Positions 42,848-51,579 of a DNA stretch of 64,000 nt are shown in pieces. Under the pieces are notes generated by a model. The model saw only the letters and a program-made list of their open reading frames with translations. It searched no databases and was not told the DNA's origin. This DNA comes from Bacteriovoracaceae bacterium UBA6261 (GTDB lineage Bacteria; Bdellovibrionota; Bacteriovoracia; Bacteriovoracales; Bacteriovoracaceae). The translations under genes were made by a program, and so were the position numbers. Position 1 is the first letter of the stretch, and the number at the start of each line of letters is the position of its first letter. The DNA is taken from positions 1,269 through 65,268 of the forward strand of contig DJVH01000074.1 in NCBI GenBank assembly GCA_002440825.1, written 5' to 3'.

Positions 42848-45391
42848 ATGGACAATCAGTCGGCTCATTCTGAAATTTCTTTTTGGCAAATATCATTGCC
42901 TGAACTAGTGACATTGTTGAACTCAAGTGAGAACGGATTGAGTAAAGCTGAAGCTGAATTTCGTTTCACTAAATTCGGACCCAATCTGATCAATGCTGAA
43001 AAAAAGCACCTGCTCATTGTTCAGTTTCTAAAAAAATTTCAAAATCCGCTTGTTATTATTCTATTAGTAGCGAGTGCTCTGTCGGCATCGTCAGGCGACC
43101 TTGCCAGTTTTTTCATTATTGCTGTGATTGTTATTTTGAGTGTGTCGCTTGATTTCTTTCAAGAGTACAGGGCAGGAACGGCCGCACAGATGTTGCGAGA
43201 GTCCGTACGAGTTCATGCGACTGTTTTTCGTGAAGGCCAATCGTATGAAATCCCCATTGAGCACTTAGTTCCGGGAGATATGATTCTTCTTTCCGCTGGC
43301 GATATTATTCCTGGTGATGGGAGGCTTGTTGATGGGCGGGATTTTTTCGTCGACCAATCTCATTTGACTGGTGAATCTTATCCTGTTGAAAAATTTGTTC
43401 AGGAGAAAAATGATTCAACAGATGTTTTGACTGCTGCCAATACAGTTTTGCTGGGAAGTTCAGTTGTGAGTGGAAGCGCGAAGGCGCTTATATGCCGGAC
43501 AGGTCAGAAGACTTGCATGGGGGGCATTGCGGAATCTTTATCTGCAAAGGCCCCCATAACTGAATTTGAAAAAGGCATTCAGAATTTCGGTTCATTGATC
43601 ATGCGAATGACGATTTTTTTAGTCTTGTTTGTTTTGCTGATCAATACGTTCTTTCATCGGTCGTGGTCTGAGTCTTTTTTGTTTGCGCTTGCTCTTGCTG
43701 TTGGTTTGACACCTGAACTCTTGCCTATGATTGTTTCGGTTACGCTATCAAAAGGGGCCATACGTATGGCAAAAGAAAAAGTGATCGTGAAACGATTGTC
43801 TTCGATTCACAATCTGGGGAGCATGAATATTTTTTGTACTGATAAAACGGGGACGCTGACTGAAGCCAAGATTCATCTCGAACGTCATGTAAATTCTAAA
43901 GGAGTTGAGAGCGAACGTGTACTGGAGCTTGCTTATTACAATAGTTTTTTTGAATCTGGATTGAAGAGTCCGCTTGATGCAGCCATTCTTGAGCACGAGA
44001 CTATTGATGTCAGTCACTGTAAAAAAATCGATGAAGTGCCTTTTGATTTCGAACGACGGAGAGTTTCGGTTCTCATTGAAAAAGAGAATGAACGAATGCT
44101 CATTGTAAAAGGTGCACCGGAAGATTTGATCAAATTATCGGTGAGTTTTGAATCGGGAGAAGAAACGAAGATTTCTCCAATGACAAAAGAAAGTTTAGCT
44201 TCTATCAATGAGGAATTTGAAAAGCTGAGTAAGGATGGCTTCAGAGTTCTCGGGATTGCCTATAAAAAAGTTCCACCTTCTTATAATCACGCGGTCGTGA
44301 ATGACGAATCAGAGCTGATTTTTGCCGGTTTTGCTGGATTTCTTGATCCTCCAAAGATCAGCGCAAAGAATGCGCTTCTCAAATTAAAACGTGACAATGT
44401 CGATGTGAAAATTATTACAGGTGACAATCAGCTGGTTACTCAACATATCTGCTCTCAACTTGATTTTGATATCAAAGGAATTCTCACGGGTTCAGAAATT
44501 GAAAAAATGAATGAGCCTACACTGGCTGCAGTGGTTGAACGCGTGAATATTTTTTGCAGAATGAATCCAGCACAAAAGAACAGAATCATTTTAGCGCTGA
44601 AGAGCAGGGGACATGTTGTTGGGTACCTCGGTGATGGTATAAATGATGCTCCTTCATTACATTCTGCAGATGTGGGTATTTCAGTCGATACGGCAGTGGA
44701 TGTAGCAAAAGAGGCCGCAGACATGATTTTGCTAGAACATGATTTGCGCATTCTTCATTCCGGCGTATTGGAGGGGAGAAGAACTTTTGGAAATATCATC
44801 AAGTATATTATGATGGGCACGAGTTCAAACTTCGGGAACATGTTCAGCATGGCTGGCGCTTCACTTTTTCTTCCTTTTATTCCGATGTTGCCTTTGCAAA
44901 TACTGCTCAATAATTTGCTTTATGATATTTCTGAACTGCCGATTCCATTGGATAACGTGGATCCTTATTACTTAAAAAAGCCTCATCGTTGGGATATGAA
45001 ATTCATTAGAAATTTTATGTTTGCCATCGGGCCGATTAGTTCACTGTTTGATTTTTTAACTTTCTATCTGATGTTAAAAATGTTTCAGGCGAATGAAAGA
45101 CTTTTTCACACTGGCTGGTTTATCGAATCTATGGCGACACAAGTTCTGGTGATCTTTGTAATCCGGACAAAAGGCAATCCTTTTAAAAGTCATCCTCATC
45201 CCTGGTTGGTGATTTGTGCTTTCTCTGTCGTCGTGGCTGCTGCGCTCATTCCTTTAACTCCCTACGGAATCCATCTGGGCTTCACCGAACCTTCACTTAA
45301 GTTTTTTATGATTCTAATAGTGATGCTGGTTTGTTATTTGATTGCAGTTGAGATGGCGAAGAATTGGTTTTATAGACGTTTTCAAGTGTAA
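42848..45391 (+). CDS. mgtA: MgtA-type magnesium-transporting P-type ATPase
   Basis: An 847-residue P3B-type ATPase. The phosphorylated aspartate is D332 in C-T-D-K-T-G-T-L-T, and the next residues (S-E-R-V-L-E-L-A-Y-Y-N-S...G-L-K-S-P-L-D-A-A-I-L-E) follow the MgtA/MgtB pattern closely. T-G-E-S and G-D-G-I-N-D-A-P motifs and about ten membrane helices are present. AAGGA before the ATG at 42848 decides the start; a longer in-frame reading exists without a site. It imports Mg2+. I see no long leader of the kind that controls mgtA in enterics. Confidence 0.9.
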   Translation: MDNQSAHSEISFWQISLPELVTLLNSSENGLSKAEAEFRFTKFGPNLINAEKKHLLIVQFLKKFQNPLVIILLVASALSASSGDLASFFIIAVIVILSVSLDFFQEYRAGTAAQMLRESVRVHATVFREGQSYEIPIEHLVPGDMILLSAGDIIPGDGRLVDGRDFFVDQSHLTGESYPVEKFVQEKNDSTDVLTAANTVLLGSSVVSGSAKALICRTGQKTCMGGIAESLSAKAPITEFEKGIQNFGSLIMRMTIFLVLFVLLINTFFHRSWSESFLFALALAVGLTPELLPMIVSVTLSKGAIRMAKEKVIVKRLSSIHNLGSMNIFCTDKTGTLTEAKIHLERHVNSKGVESERVLELAYYNSFFESGLKSPLDAAILEHETIDVSHCKKIDEVPFDFERRRVSVLIEKENERMLIVKGAPEDLIKLSVSFESGEETKISPMTKESLASINEEFEKLSKDGFRVLGIAYKKVPPSYNHAVVNDESELIFAGFAGFLDPPKISAKNALLKLKRDNVDVKIITGDNQLVTQHICSQLDFDIKGILTGSEIEKMNEPTLAAVVERVNIFCRMNPAQKNRIILALKSRGHVVGYLGDGINDAPSLHSADVGISVDTAVDVAKEAADMILLEHDLRILHSGVLEGRRTFGNIIKYIMMGTSSNFGNMFSMAGASLFLPFIPMLPLQILLNNLLYDISELPIPLDNVDPYYLKKPHRWDMKFIRNFMFAIGPISSLFDFLTFYLMLKMFQANERLFHTGWFIESMATQVLVIFVIRTKGNPFKSHPHPWLVICAFSVVVAAALIPLTPYGIHLGFTEPSLKFFMILIVMLVCYLIAVEMAKNWFYRRFQV

Positions 45392-45422
45392 TTTGGCAGA
45401 TGCTTTTGGACTGTCCAATTCT

Positions 45423-45451
45423 TTGACACTAAATCAGCCACCGTAAATAAT
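45423..45451 (+). promoter_or_regulatory. candidate sigma70 promoter
   Basis: TTGACA at 45423-45428 and AATAAT at 45446-45451 with a 17-base spacer lie about 100 bases upstream of the hypothetical gene at 45551, leaving an untranslated leader of some 90 bases without obvious structure. Confidence 0.5.
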
Positions 45452-45550
45452 TTACACAGTATAAAAGTTTAAACCTCCGCAAACACTCGTTTCTTTTTTG
45501 GCCCTTTTTATGCTTATTGAATGTAGAGCATATTTTAAGAGGGAGAATTT

Positions 45551-46261
45551 ATGATTAGAAATATAGCATTCATTATGTTGCTAATGACTGGATCAGCGAT
45601 GGCCGGGCCATTTTATCTTCCTAAAATTCCATCTTCGAAAGATCTTTCTAAAACATTAAATCCTCCACTGGCCGGTTGTGATCAATGTATTCAAAAACCA
45701 ATTAGTGATTTAAAAAATAATACCGAAAGAAAGATAAGTTCTATGGCGTTTCTGGCGGAGGAGCAATCAATTATTGATACTCAAGAAAGGCTTAAAGAAA
45801 AATTTCAATGTAGAGAAGGAAGCAAACGTTTATCAGAAGAAGTCGTTTTTTACACTTTAGCTACTTCAGATGGAACAATGATTAGTAAGAGCTTTCAAGC
45901 AGGTGCTCTCATGGTTGGTCATGTCTCTGAAGTATATGTAGGAATTAGTGCATTTAAAGATCTAATGTTCCTTCAAAAAGTAAAAAATGGTGAAGGTAAA
46001 TTAATAGGCTATAATGTGGTTATTTCAGCATGTGAAGTGAAGAATGCTTATGCTAATTATCCCAAATTGGTTTCTGATGAGAGAGAGTTGACAAATTTCG
46101 TTGCGGATAATGGGATAGTATTAAATACTTCAAAGATTTGTGGTTATGGATTAATAGCCTCTGCACATAATACTTCTCTCATTTCAAGAAAAGATCCTAA
46201 AGAAAAATATTCAAGTGATATACCGATTTATACTTCATTTGCATCGCCAGAATGTGAATAA
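45551..46261 (+). CDS. secreted protein of unknown function
   Basis: A 236-residue protein with a signal peptide (cleavage after AMA) and GAGGGAGAA before the ATG. Six cysteines are spread through the mature part, beginning with G-C-D-Q-C, compatible with disulfides. It is more AT-rich than its neighbours and uses more ATA, AAT and TTA codons, which may point to recent arrival. No family recognised. It has its own promoter candidate and terminator, so it is a single-gene unit. Confidence 0.6.
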   Translation: MIRNIAFIMLLMTGSAMAGPFYLPKIPSSKDLSKTLNPPLAGCDQCIQKPISDLKNNTERKISSMAFLAEEQSIIDTQERLKEKFQCREGSKRLSEEVVFYTLATSDGTMISKSFQAGALMVGHVSEVYVGISAFKDLMFLQKVKNGEGKLIGYNVVISACEVKNAYANYPKLVSDERELTNFVADNGIVLNTSKICGYGLIASAHNTSLISRKDPKEKYSSDIPIYTSFASPECE

Positions 46262-46268
46262 TGCGAAT

Positions 46269-46298
46269 AAAAGGCCGGAGAAATTCTTCGGCCTTTTT
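46269..46298 (+). terminator. rho-independent terminator
   Basis: AAAAGGCCG at 46269-46277 pairs with CGGCCTTTT at 46289-46297, with further weak pairing towards the loop and a T-run after it. It lies eight bases past the stop at 46261. Confidence 0.88.
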
Positions 46299-46533
46299 CA
46301 TCTTCAAAATTTTAATATCCAATAATAAAAATCTAGAAAGTATTAAACATTGAAATCCAGATTGACATTGAATATATTTCCGGCATGTATAAAAAAGAAA
46401 ATTCACTCACTCTTCTCATCGAAAGCTTGACCTTCAAAATATTTATAAGAAAGAGAATCTTTAGTTGTTTATTGGGCTCTAGTTCAATTGATCTTTAGCT
46501 TCGGAGTTGACGATCTTCGAACCGAAATTTCTC
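46299..46533. other. AT-rich intergenic region with no gene seen
   Basis: Between the terminator and the end of the GNAT gene I find no open frame with a start and ribosome-binding site, and no RNA gene. A 7-base inverted repeat (GGGCTCT at 46474-46480, AGAGCCC at 46538-46544) has a loop too long to mean much. Confidence 0.4.
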
Positions 46534-47058
46534 TTACAGAGCCCACATAGAAGCTTCAAGTTCATAAGACGGATGATAAAGTCCAGTTGGCCCATAAAAT
46601 TGATCGCCAATATATTTAAATTTCAATTTTTCAAGCATGGTTTTAGAAGTTGTGTTTGAAGGATTATGTCCTGCAAATAGTTTCTTAATTAGTAATTCAT
46701 TGAATGCATAATCAATGACTGTTTGAGCAGCTTCCTTTGCATAACCTTTTCCCCAGTGGGAATTCATGATGTGAAATCCAATTTCATAGATGCTTTTATC
46801 TATGTCGTATGGTCTCAAACCACAACAACCAATCGTCTCATTAGATTGTTTAAGTTGAACTTTCCAATACTGAACACCGTATTGATTTTGCCTATCTATT
46901 TCTTGTTGTAGTTTTTGTAAAACTTGTTGAGTGTTAAGCCCCCCGCGAATGTCTATGAACTGCATGACTTTTGGGTCTCCCCAAAGTTTTTGTGCATCTT
47001 CAATGTCATTAATTGTCCAGGTTGAGATGATGAGGCGTTGAGACTGAATTGGTTTCAT
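46534..47058 (-). CDS. GNAT-family acetyltransferase, RimJ/RimL type
   Basis: A 174-residue acetyltransferase: T-I-N-D-I-E-D-A near the N-terminus, Y-E-I-G-F-H-I-M...W-G-K-G-Y-A-K-E-A-A for acetyl-CoA binding and N-P-S-N-T-T-S-K later, as in RimJ/RimL relatives. Such enzymes acetylate protein N-termini or small amines. It lies just downstream of tRNA-Leu, which is transcribed in the same direction. Confidence 0.85.
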   Translation of the reverse strand: MKPIQSQRLIISTWTINDIEDAQKLWGDPKVMQFIDIRGGLNTQQVLQKLQQEIDRQNQYGVQYWKVQLKQSNETIGCCGLRPYDIDKSIYEIGFHIMNSHWGKGYAKEAAQTVIDYAFNELLIKKLFAGHNPSNTTSKTMLEKLKFKYIGDQFYGPTGLYHPSYELEASMWAL

Positions 47059-47112
47059 GTTGTTGAAGATAGGTTGAAAAAATGTATTTGTGAATTAAGA
47101 ACAGAAAAAAAT

Positions 47113-47198
47113 TGGTGCCTCGGGCGAGACTCGAACTCGCACACCCTTGCGGGCGGCGGATTTTGAATCCGCTGCGTCTACCATTCCACCACCAAGGC
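47113..47198 (-). tRNA. tRNA-Leu, anticodon CAA
   Basis: An 86-base tRNA with encoded CCA. The acceptor stem GCCTTGG pairs with CCGAGGC (one G-U pair), the T stem GCGAG/CTCGC encloses TTCGAGT, and the anticodon stem places CAA in the loop between GGATT and AATCC. The long variable arm (CCGCCCGCAAGGGTG region) is that of a class II tRNA, as expected for leucine. It reads the UUG codon. Confidence 0.96.
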
Positions 47199-47242
47199 AC
47201 TGATATTGGAACACTTATATTAATGGAGTAGAGGGAGTTCCG

Positions 47243-48184
47243 TCAATTTAATTTAAGAAGCTCGAGGGCCTCTTTTGAGCTGAAACGGAAAATATTGTCT
47301 CCTAGATTTTTCTTTAGTTCGCTGTTGTCGAGGGTCACAGGGAATTTCAGGTAATCGATGAGATATGAAGGGAATTTCCAGACCGGAGTCATGATTTTTG
47401 CAAGTTGTTCAACGAGAATGATCGGCACTTTCACTTTTCTCATACCGACGATAGCGGAAGCTTCATGCAGACTTACCACATCGTCGCCTGCGACGTTGTA
47501 AATGCCGGTTTTAAGCGATTCGGCCGACGCCACGATAATCGAGGCCATATCGAACTCATGCACAAACTGAAACATTGGATTGTAGTCAATCGGAAGAGGC
47601 GCATAAGACGTTTTTAAATATTGCGTGATGGAGTTTTTAATTTGCGGCCCAATAATATTGCAAGGACGCAACACAACTGTCTCAATTTGGTTCTGGTTTT
47701 TCCACATCCAGTTCGTACACATCTGATCCATTTCAACGACGTCTCTCAGTTCCGCGTATTTGAAACTGCCGCGAAGAGGAGAATCTTCTTTCAGGAACAT
47801 TGAATTGTCCCCGTGAGCGCCATAAACGTGATGAGTGGATAGAATGACGACTTTTTTTGAATGAAATTTGTGGGCCAGTTCTAAAATCGTGTTTGTACCG
47901 ACAAGATTGATATCGATTCTCTTATTAATATTGCCAGTGGCACGTGAGTGACCAAGTCTTCCAAGGTGAAGGATCGTATCAAAATTGTATTCGCGAAAAA
48001 TTTTTTCGAAGTTTGTACGCGTGTATTTCATTTGTTGAAACGTCAACTGTGAGCGAAGAGGAACATCACTGATCGTCCTTGAATCCACACCGTGAATTCT
48101 GATCTGTGGGTGCTTTTTGATTAAAAGTTCGGCGGTGATCTTTGCCAGTGCACCATGAATACCAATGATGAGAACAGATTTCAT
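47243..48184 (-). CDS. NAD(P)-dependent epimerase/dehydratase family protein
   Basis: A 313-residue extended short-chain dehydrogenase. The N-terminal nucleotide-binding strand I-I-G-I-H-G-A-L-A departs slightly from G-x-x-G-x-x-G. H-H-V-Y-G-A-H stands where the usual Y-x-x-x-K catalytic region begins and V-L-R-P-C-N-I-I-G-P is typical. The expected Tyr-x3-Lys is not obvious (Y-A-E-L-R instead), so catalysis may be altered. It is translationally coupled (ATGA) to the acyltransferase upstream, suggesting a lipid-related role. Confidence 0.75.
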   Translation of the reverse strand: MKSVLIIGIHGALAKITAELLIKKHPQIRIHGVDSRTISDVPLRSQLTFQQMKYTRTNFEKIFREYNFDTILHLGRLGHSRATGNINKRIDINLVGTNTILELAHKFHSKKVVILSTHHVYGAHGDNSMFLKEDSPLRGSFKYAELRDVVEMDQMCTNWMWKNQNQIETVVLRPCNIIGPQIKNSITQYLKTSYAPLPIDYNPMFQFVHEFDMASIIVASAESLKTGIYNVAGDDVVSLHEASAIVGMRKVKVPIILVEQLAKIMTPVWKFPSYLIDYLKFPVTLDNSELKKNLGDNIFRFSSKEALELLKLN

Positions 48185-48981
48185 TTTTTCAATCTCTGCA
48201 TGATGGTTCGTCGATGTTTTAACCCGTGCTCAGTGAGTTCCTGGATTTTTTTCTCAATGTTCGTTATGTGAACTTCAAGTTCTTCATCCAAAGCTTCGTG
48301 ACTGAGTTCTTTTGGAAGAGAATACGGCTCGCCGATGTAAATATCAATAGGCGAGGGAAGAGGAAAAAGATTGAGCGACAACGGCAGCGCCGGAATCTTC
48401 AGCAACTTCGCTACTTTCTTCAGGTGAAAAACATAAGGAAAGAATTCCTCTGCGCCTACTACGGCGATAGGAAGAATCTCGGCGTTACTGGCGATCGCCA
48501 TTCTGAGAAAACCTTTGGTGAATCTTTGCAGCTTATAAAAATCCTTGGTGTTCTTAGCAATGCCCGGTACGCCTTCCGGAAAGACCAGAACAGATTCGCC
48601 GCGTTTTAAAAGATTGAGGCAATTATTGCGATCTCCGAGAACTGCTCCGCCTTCAGATGACCATCGTCCTAAAAAAGGCAGTCCTGCCAGAAATCGTTCG
48701 ACGAGCGGTCTCAAAATTCGCGGCTTTTCCAGCTCGGTGGCAAAGGCCGTGCAGATCAGCATTCCATCAATGGGAACCTGACCAGTATGATTGGATACAA
48801 CCATATAGGGCTTGTCTTTGACGTGTTCTTTGCCATGAACCTGCACATCAAAATAATATTCGTAGAATGGATAAAGGACTTTCAGGTCGGCGATCGCTCT
48901 TTTAGGCTCAAGTCCCCAGGGATCACGGTTTTTTCCGTACCGTTTTTCAAGTTCAATTTCCAGGGTCTCAAATTTTGTCAT
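48181..48981 (-). CDS. PlsC-like acyltransferase
   Basis: A 266-residue glycerolipid acyltransferase. Motif I reads S-N-H-T-G-Q-V-P-I-D-G (H followed by D), in the spacing seen in a known subgroup rather than the classic H-x4-D; motif III is V-F-P-E-G-V-P-G. It probably transfers acyl chains to a lysophospholipid or related acceptor at the inner membrane. Four-base overlap with the epimerase gene makes joint function likely. Confidence 0.85.
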   Translation of the reverse strand: MTKFETLEIELEKRYGKNRDPWGLEPKRAIADLKVLYPFYEYYFDVQVHGKEHVKDKPYMVVSNHTGQVPIDGMLICTAFATELEKPRILRPLVERFLAGLPFLGRWSSEGGAVLGDRNNCLNLLKRGESVLVFPEGVPGIAKNTKDFYKLQRFTKGFLRMAIASNAEILPIAVVGAEEFFPYVFHLKKVAKLLKIPALPLSLNLFPLPSPIDIYIGEPYSLPKELSHEALDEELEVHITNIEKKIQELTEHGLKHRRTIMQRLKK

Positions 48982-49086
48982 AATCCTACTAACTTTCTCA
49001 AAAGATTAACTGAGCATTTCTTACTATCAATGCTACCAAAATATTCATTCTTCACAAGTTTGTTCGCGTGAGGCTATACTGGTTCG

Positions 49087-49446
49087 ATGAAAAAACAATC
49101 GGACTGGAAAGCAAGGCTCAACCGCTTCTTTTTTGGCTTTCAACAGGAAATGATCAAGACGAGTGTCATTGGAAAAAAGATGCTGACTGCATCGAGAACT
49201 AATGCGCACTTAAAAGAAACCTATGAAGAGCTAGGCCGGTTATTGGAAAAAGCAATGGATTCGGGAGAAGTGGAGTGGGACTCTGCTAAAGTTCGCGCTC
49301 TGTTGCATACTGTACGAGCCTGCAAGAAAGACCTGGAAGAAATAGAGCGCCAGGTTCATAAAATCAAATTTTCAGCAGGACCAAAATGTCCTCAGGATAT
49401 AGCCCGTCTGCCTGAAAAAAAATCTGATATTAAAAAAGAAGATTAA
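49087..49446 (+). CDS. small coiled-coil protein of unknown function
   Basis: A 119-residue cytoplasmic protein, strongly charged. Residues 30-90 have heptad-like leucines (E-L-G-R-L-L-E-K-A, L-L-H-T-V-R-A-C-K-K-D-L-E-E-I) consistent with a coiled coil, and the tail is Lys-rich. The stop overlaps that of engB by four bases, convergently. I see no known family. Confidence 0.55.
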   Translation: MKKQSDWKARLNRFFFGFQQEMIKTSVIGKKMLTASRTNAHLKETYEELGRLLEKAMDSGEVEWDSAKVRALLHTVRACKKDLEEIERQVHKIKFSAGPKCPQDIARLPEKKSDIKKED

Positions 49447-50135
49447 TCGTCTTCATCAAACTCGACGTTCGATTTTCTTATCTCAAGTTCTTCAAGTAAA
49501 TGGGCCACGATGGCCTCTTCAACTTGAGGTAACCCTTTTTTGGTTTCCGCTGAAACGAAATACATCTGTCTGATCCATTTATATTCTTTGGAAAGCGCCG
49601 GCTTTAACTTGTCGAGTTCCGCACGTTCTTTCTGCGTTTTCAGTTTATCCATTTTGTTGAAGACCAAAATCGCATTGCGTGTGAAATTTTTCAGAAATTT
49701 ATGAAAAGCTTTATCTGAATCCTGATTCGGGTGACGCGCATCCTGCAAATTGATAAGCATCATGGAAGGAGACAGATAAGAGAAAAATAATGTCATCAAC
49801 TGATCCCAGTTTCTCGACATTTCCTTTGAAACTTCCGCATGGCCATAACCGGGCAAATCGATCAGTACAAATTTTTGCAGATCACTTTTTTTGCCGTTGA
49901 GACTCAATTCAAAATCGAAAATATTAATTTCTCTCGTGCGACCTGGTGTTTTTGAAACACGCGCGGTTTTAGAACCAAACAACGCATTGATGATTGAAGA
50001 TTTGCCGACATTTGATCTTCCGACAAAACTCACACCAATAACTTCCGGATGATCAGCTAGCCATTGCTCGAACTGGGCAGGATCCGAAATTCCCATTTTG
50101 AAAGCAGCTGAATGTTGTTTGATTTGATAGCTCAT
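49443..50135 (-). CDS. engB: ribosome biogenesis GTP-binding protein EngB (YsxC/YihA)
   Basis: A 230-residue GTPase with the P-loop G-R-S-N-V-G-K-S (39-46), the switch T in T-P-G-R-T-R, G3 D-L-P-G-Y-G and G4 N-K-M-D. It acts in late 50S subunit assembly. I choose the ATG at 50133-50135, where family similarity starts; the longer frame would overlap the divergent activator gene. Confidence 0.94.
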   Translation of the reverse strand: MSYQIKQHSAAFKMGISDPAQFEQWLADHPEVIGVSFVGRSNVGKSSIINALFGSKTARVSKTPGRTREINIFDFELSLNGKKSDLQKFVLIDLPGYGHAEVSKEMSRNWDQLMTLFFSYLSPSMMLINLQDARHPNQDSDKAFHKFLKNFTRNAILVFNKMDKLKTQKERAELDKLKPALSKEYKWIRQMYFVSAETKKGLPQVEEAIVAHLLEELEIRKSNVEFDEDD

Positions 50136-50253
50136 GGTCTTTGTCTCTGGTTTAAATTCAGCACCATCATAAAGCAAAAAACACACAATTGCACCCTTTC
50201 TCGTCTTGGCCTTGCCTTTGAAGAGCGCCTTTGGTCCAAACAAAGGAGATTAC

Positions 50254-51579
50254 ATGGGAGAACGTAAATTAGAGCGCACAATACCTTATTACCTGGAGTC
50301 CATTGTCGGAGGAAGAGGCTTGCGGGAAGAAGACGAATTCGTCCTTGAAGCCTTTCAGGAAAGAAAAAAAACTTACCGTTTGAAGCGCTTTCGCTATCTC
50401 TTCAAGACGGCCAAAAATTTTCATTTTGACTCTACAAGTGGAGAGGTGACTCTTCCAGTCCTGGAAAAATATTTTCAGGATTATGAACTCGTTCTCATCA
50501 AGCACAATATGGCCCGAAGTTATGATGAACGCTCTCGTTATCTTTTTCGCAGTCTTGGCGATACACCTTTTAAAATCAATGGCATCCTTGCCTTTGAGGC
50601 TTTCGTTGAAAGAGGTGACACGATCGACATCGGTTACAATCGCATTCATTTTCCACGGCCACAACCTAAAATGAAACTGGTGAAGGATGAGCCGGTTCTT
50701 TCAGCTGAGATGATGAAGAGTTCACTGAACATTATGATTGAAGGAGAAACAGGTACGGGAAAGACAACTCTGGCAAAAAAGATTCACGAAGAAAGTTGCC
50801 GTCAGGGTCAATTTGTTCATCTCAACTTGTCCTCTTTTTCACCTGGTCTGATTGAGTCTGAATTATTTGGTCACGTGAAAGGCGCGTTCACCGGTGCAAT
50901 GACAGAAAAAAAAGGAGCTATTCTTGAAGCGCATAAAGGTACATTATTTCTGGATGAAATTGATTCTTTAACGCTTGAACTGCAGACCAAGCTTTTGCTA
51001 TTTCTGGACAATCAGGAATTTCGTGCAGTAGGTGGAAATCATCCCGTTCAGTCAAATGTCAGATTGATTTTTGCTTCAGGAACACCTTTGAAAATTTTAT
51101 TGAGCGAAGGAAAAATGCGAAGAGATTTTTATTATCGTCTGACTTCTGGTCTTGTGATCGGGCTTGAGAGTTTGCGTTCAAATCCAGAGAGAATTCAGGA
51201 ATGTTGCCGGGAATTCGAACAAAAAGAATTTTGTGTTTTATCAGATGAACTCGTGCAGTTTTATTCACAATGCCCATGGCCTGGAAATCTTCGGCAGTTG
51301 TTTTCTCATTTGCAAAAAAAGAAAATTCTCTCTGGCGGAAAAAAACTGTCACTGGATCAGGGAGACTACTTATTGAAAGAAGAAACGAATGTTCTGGAAC
51401 TTGCCTGTAATGAATGGAGGACGCTGGAAGAAATGAAACGTGATTATTGTGCCACTGTCTTCAATAAGAGCGAGAAAAATTTCAGCAAAGCTTCCCGCAT
51501 TCTCGAAATAAGCCCCAATACATTGAAAGCGATGTTGGGGAAATCAAGTCGACATGAGGTAGTCGAGATAGATATCTAG
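50254..51579 (+). CDS. FHA-domain sigma54-dependent transcriptional activator
   Basis: A 441-residue activator; AAAGGAGA before the ATG at 50254 decides the start. Residues 45-135 look like an FHA domain (F-K-I-N-G...F-V-E-R-G-D-T-I-D-I-G-Y-N-R-I-H-F), so control is probably by phosphothreonine binding rather than by a receiver. The AAA+ module has G-E-T-G-T-G-K-T (164-171), the sigma54 contact loop GAFTGA (210-215), L-F-L-D-E-I-D and arginine fingers near 289. A Fis-type helix-turn-helix ends the protein (F-S-K-A-S-R-I-L-E-I-S). The 3' end overlaps the FliL-like gene by 36 bases. Confidence 0.9.
   Translation: MGERKLERTIPYYLESIVGGRGLREEDEFVLEAFQERKKTYRLKRFRYLFKTAKNFHFDSTSGEVTLPVLEKYFQDYELVLIKHNMARSYDERSRYLFRSLGDTPFKINGILAFEAFVERGDTIDIGYNRIHFPRPQPKMKLVKDEPVLSAEMMKSSLNIMIEGETGTGKTTLAKKIHEESCRQGQFVHLNLSSFSPGLIESELFGHVKGAFTGAMTEKKGAILEAHKGTLFLDEIDSLTLELQTKLLLFLDNQEFRAVGGNHPVQSNVRLIFASGTPLKILLSEGKMRRDFYYRLTSGLVIGLESLRSNPERIQECCREFEQKEFCVLSDELVQFYSQCPWPGNLRQLFSHLQKKKILSGGKKLSLDQGDYLLKEETNVLELACNEWRTLEEMKRDYCATVFNKSEKNFSKASRILEISPNTLKAMLGKSSRHEVVEIDI

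Noticed and set aside
45551..46261. Considered as part of a mobile island with the following region and tRNA-Leu
   Set aside because: No integrase, transposase, direct repeat of the tRNA end or phage gene is visible nearby.
46474..46544. 7-base inverted repeat around the end of the GNAT gene
   Set aside because: Arms are short and the spacer exceeds 50 bases; expected by chance in AT-rich DNA.
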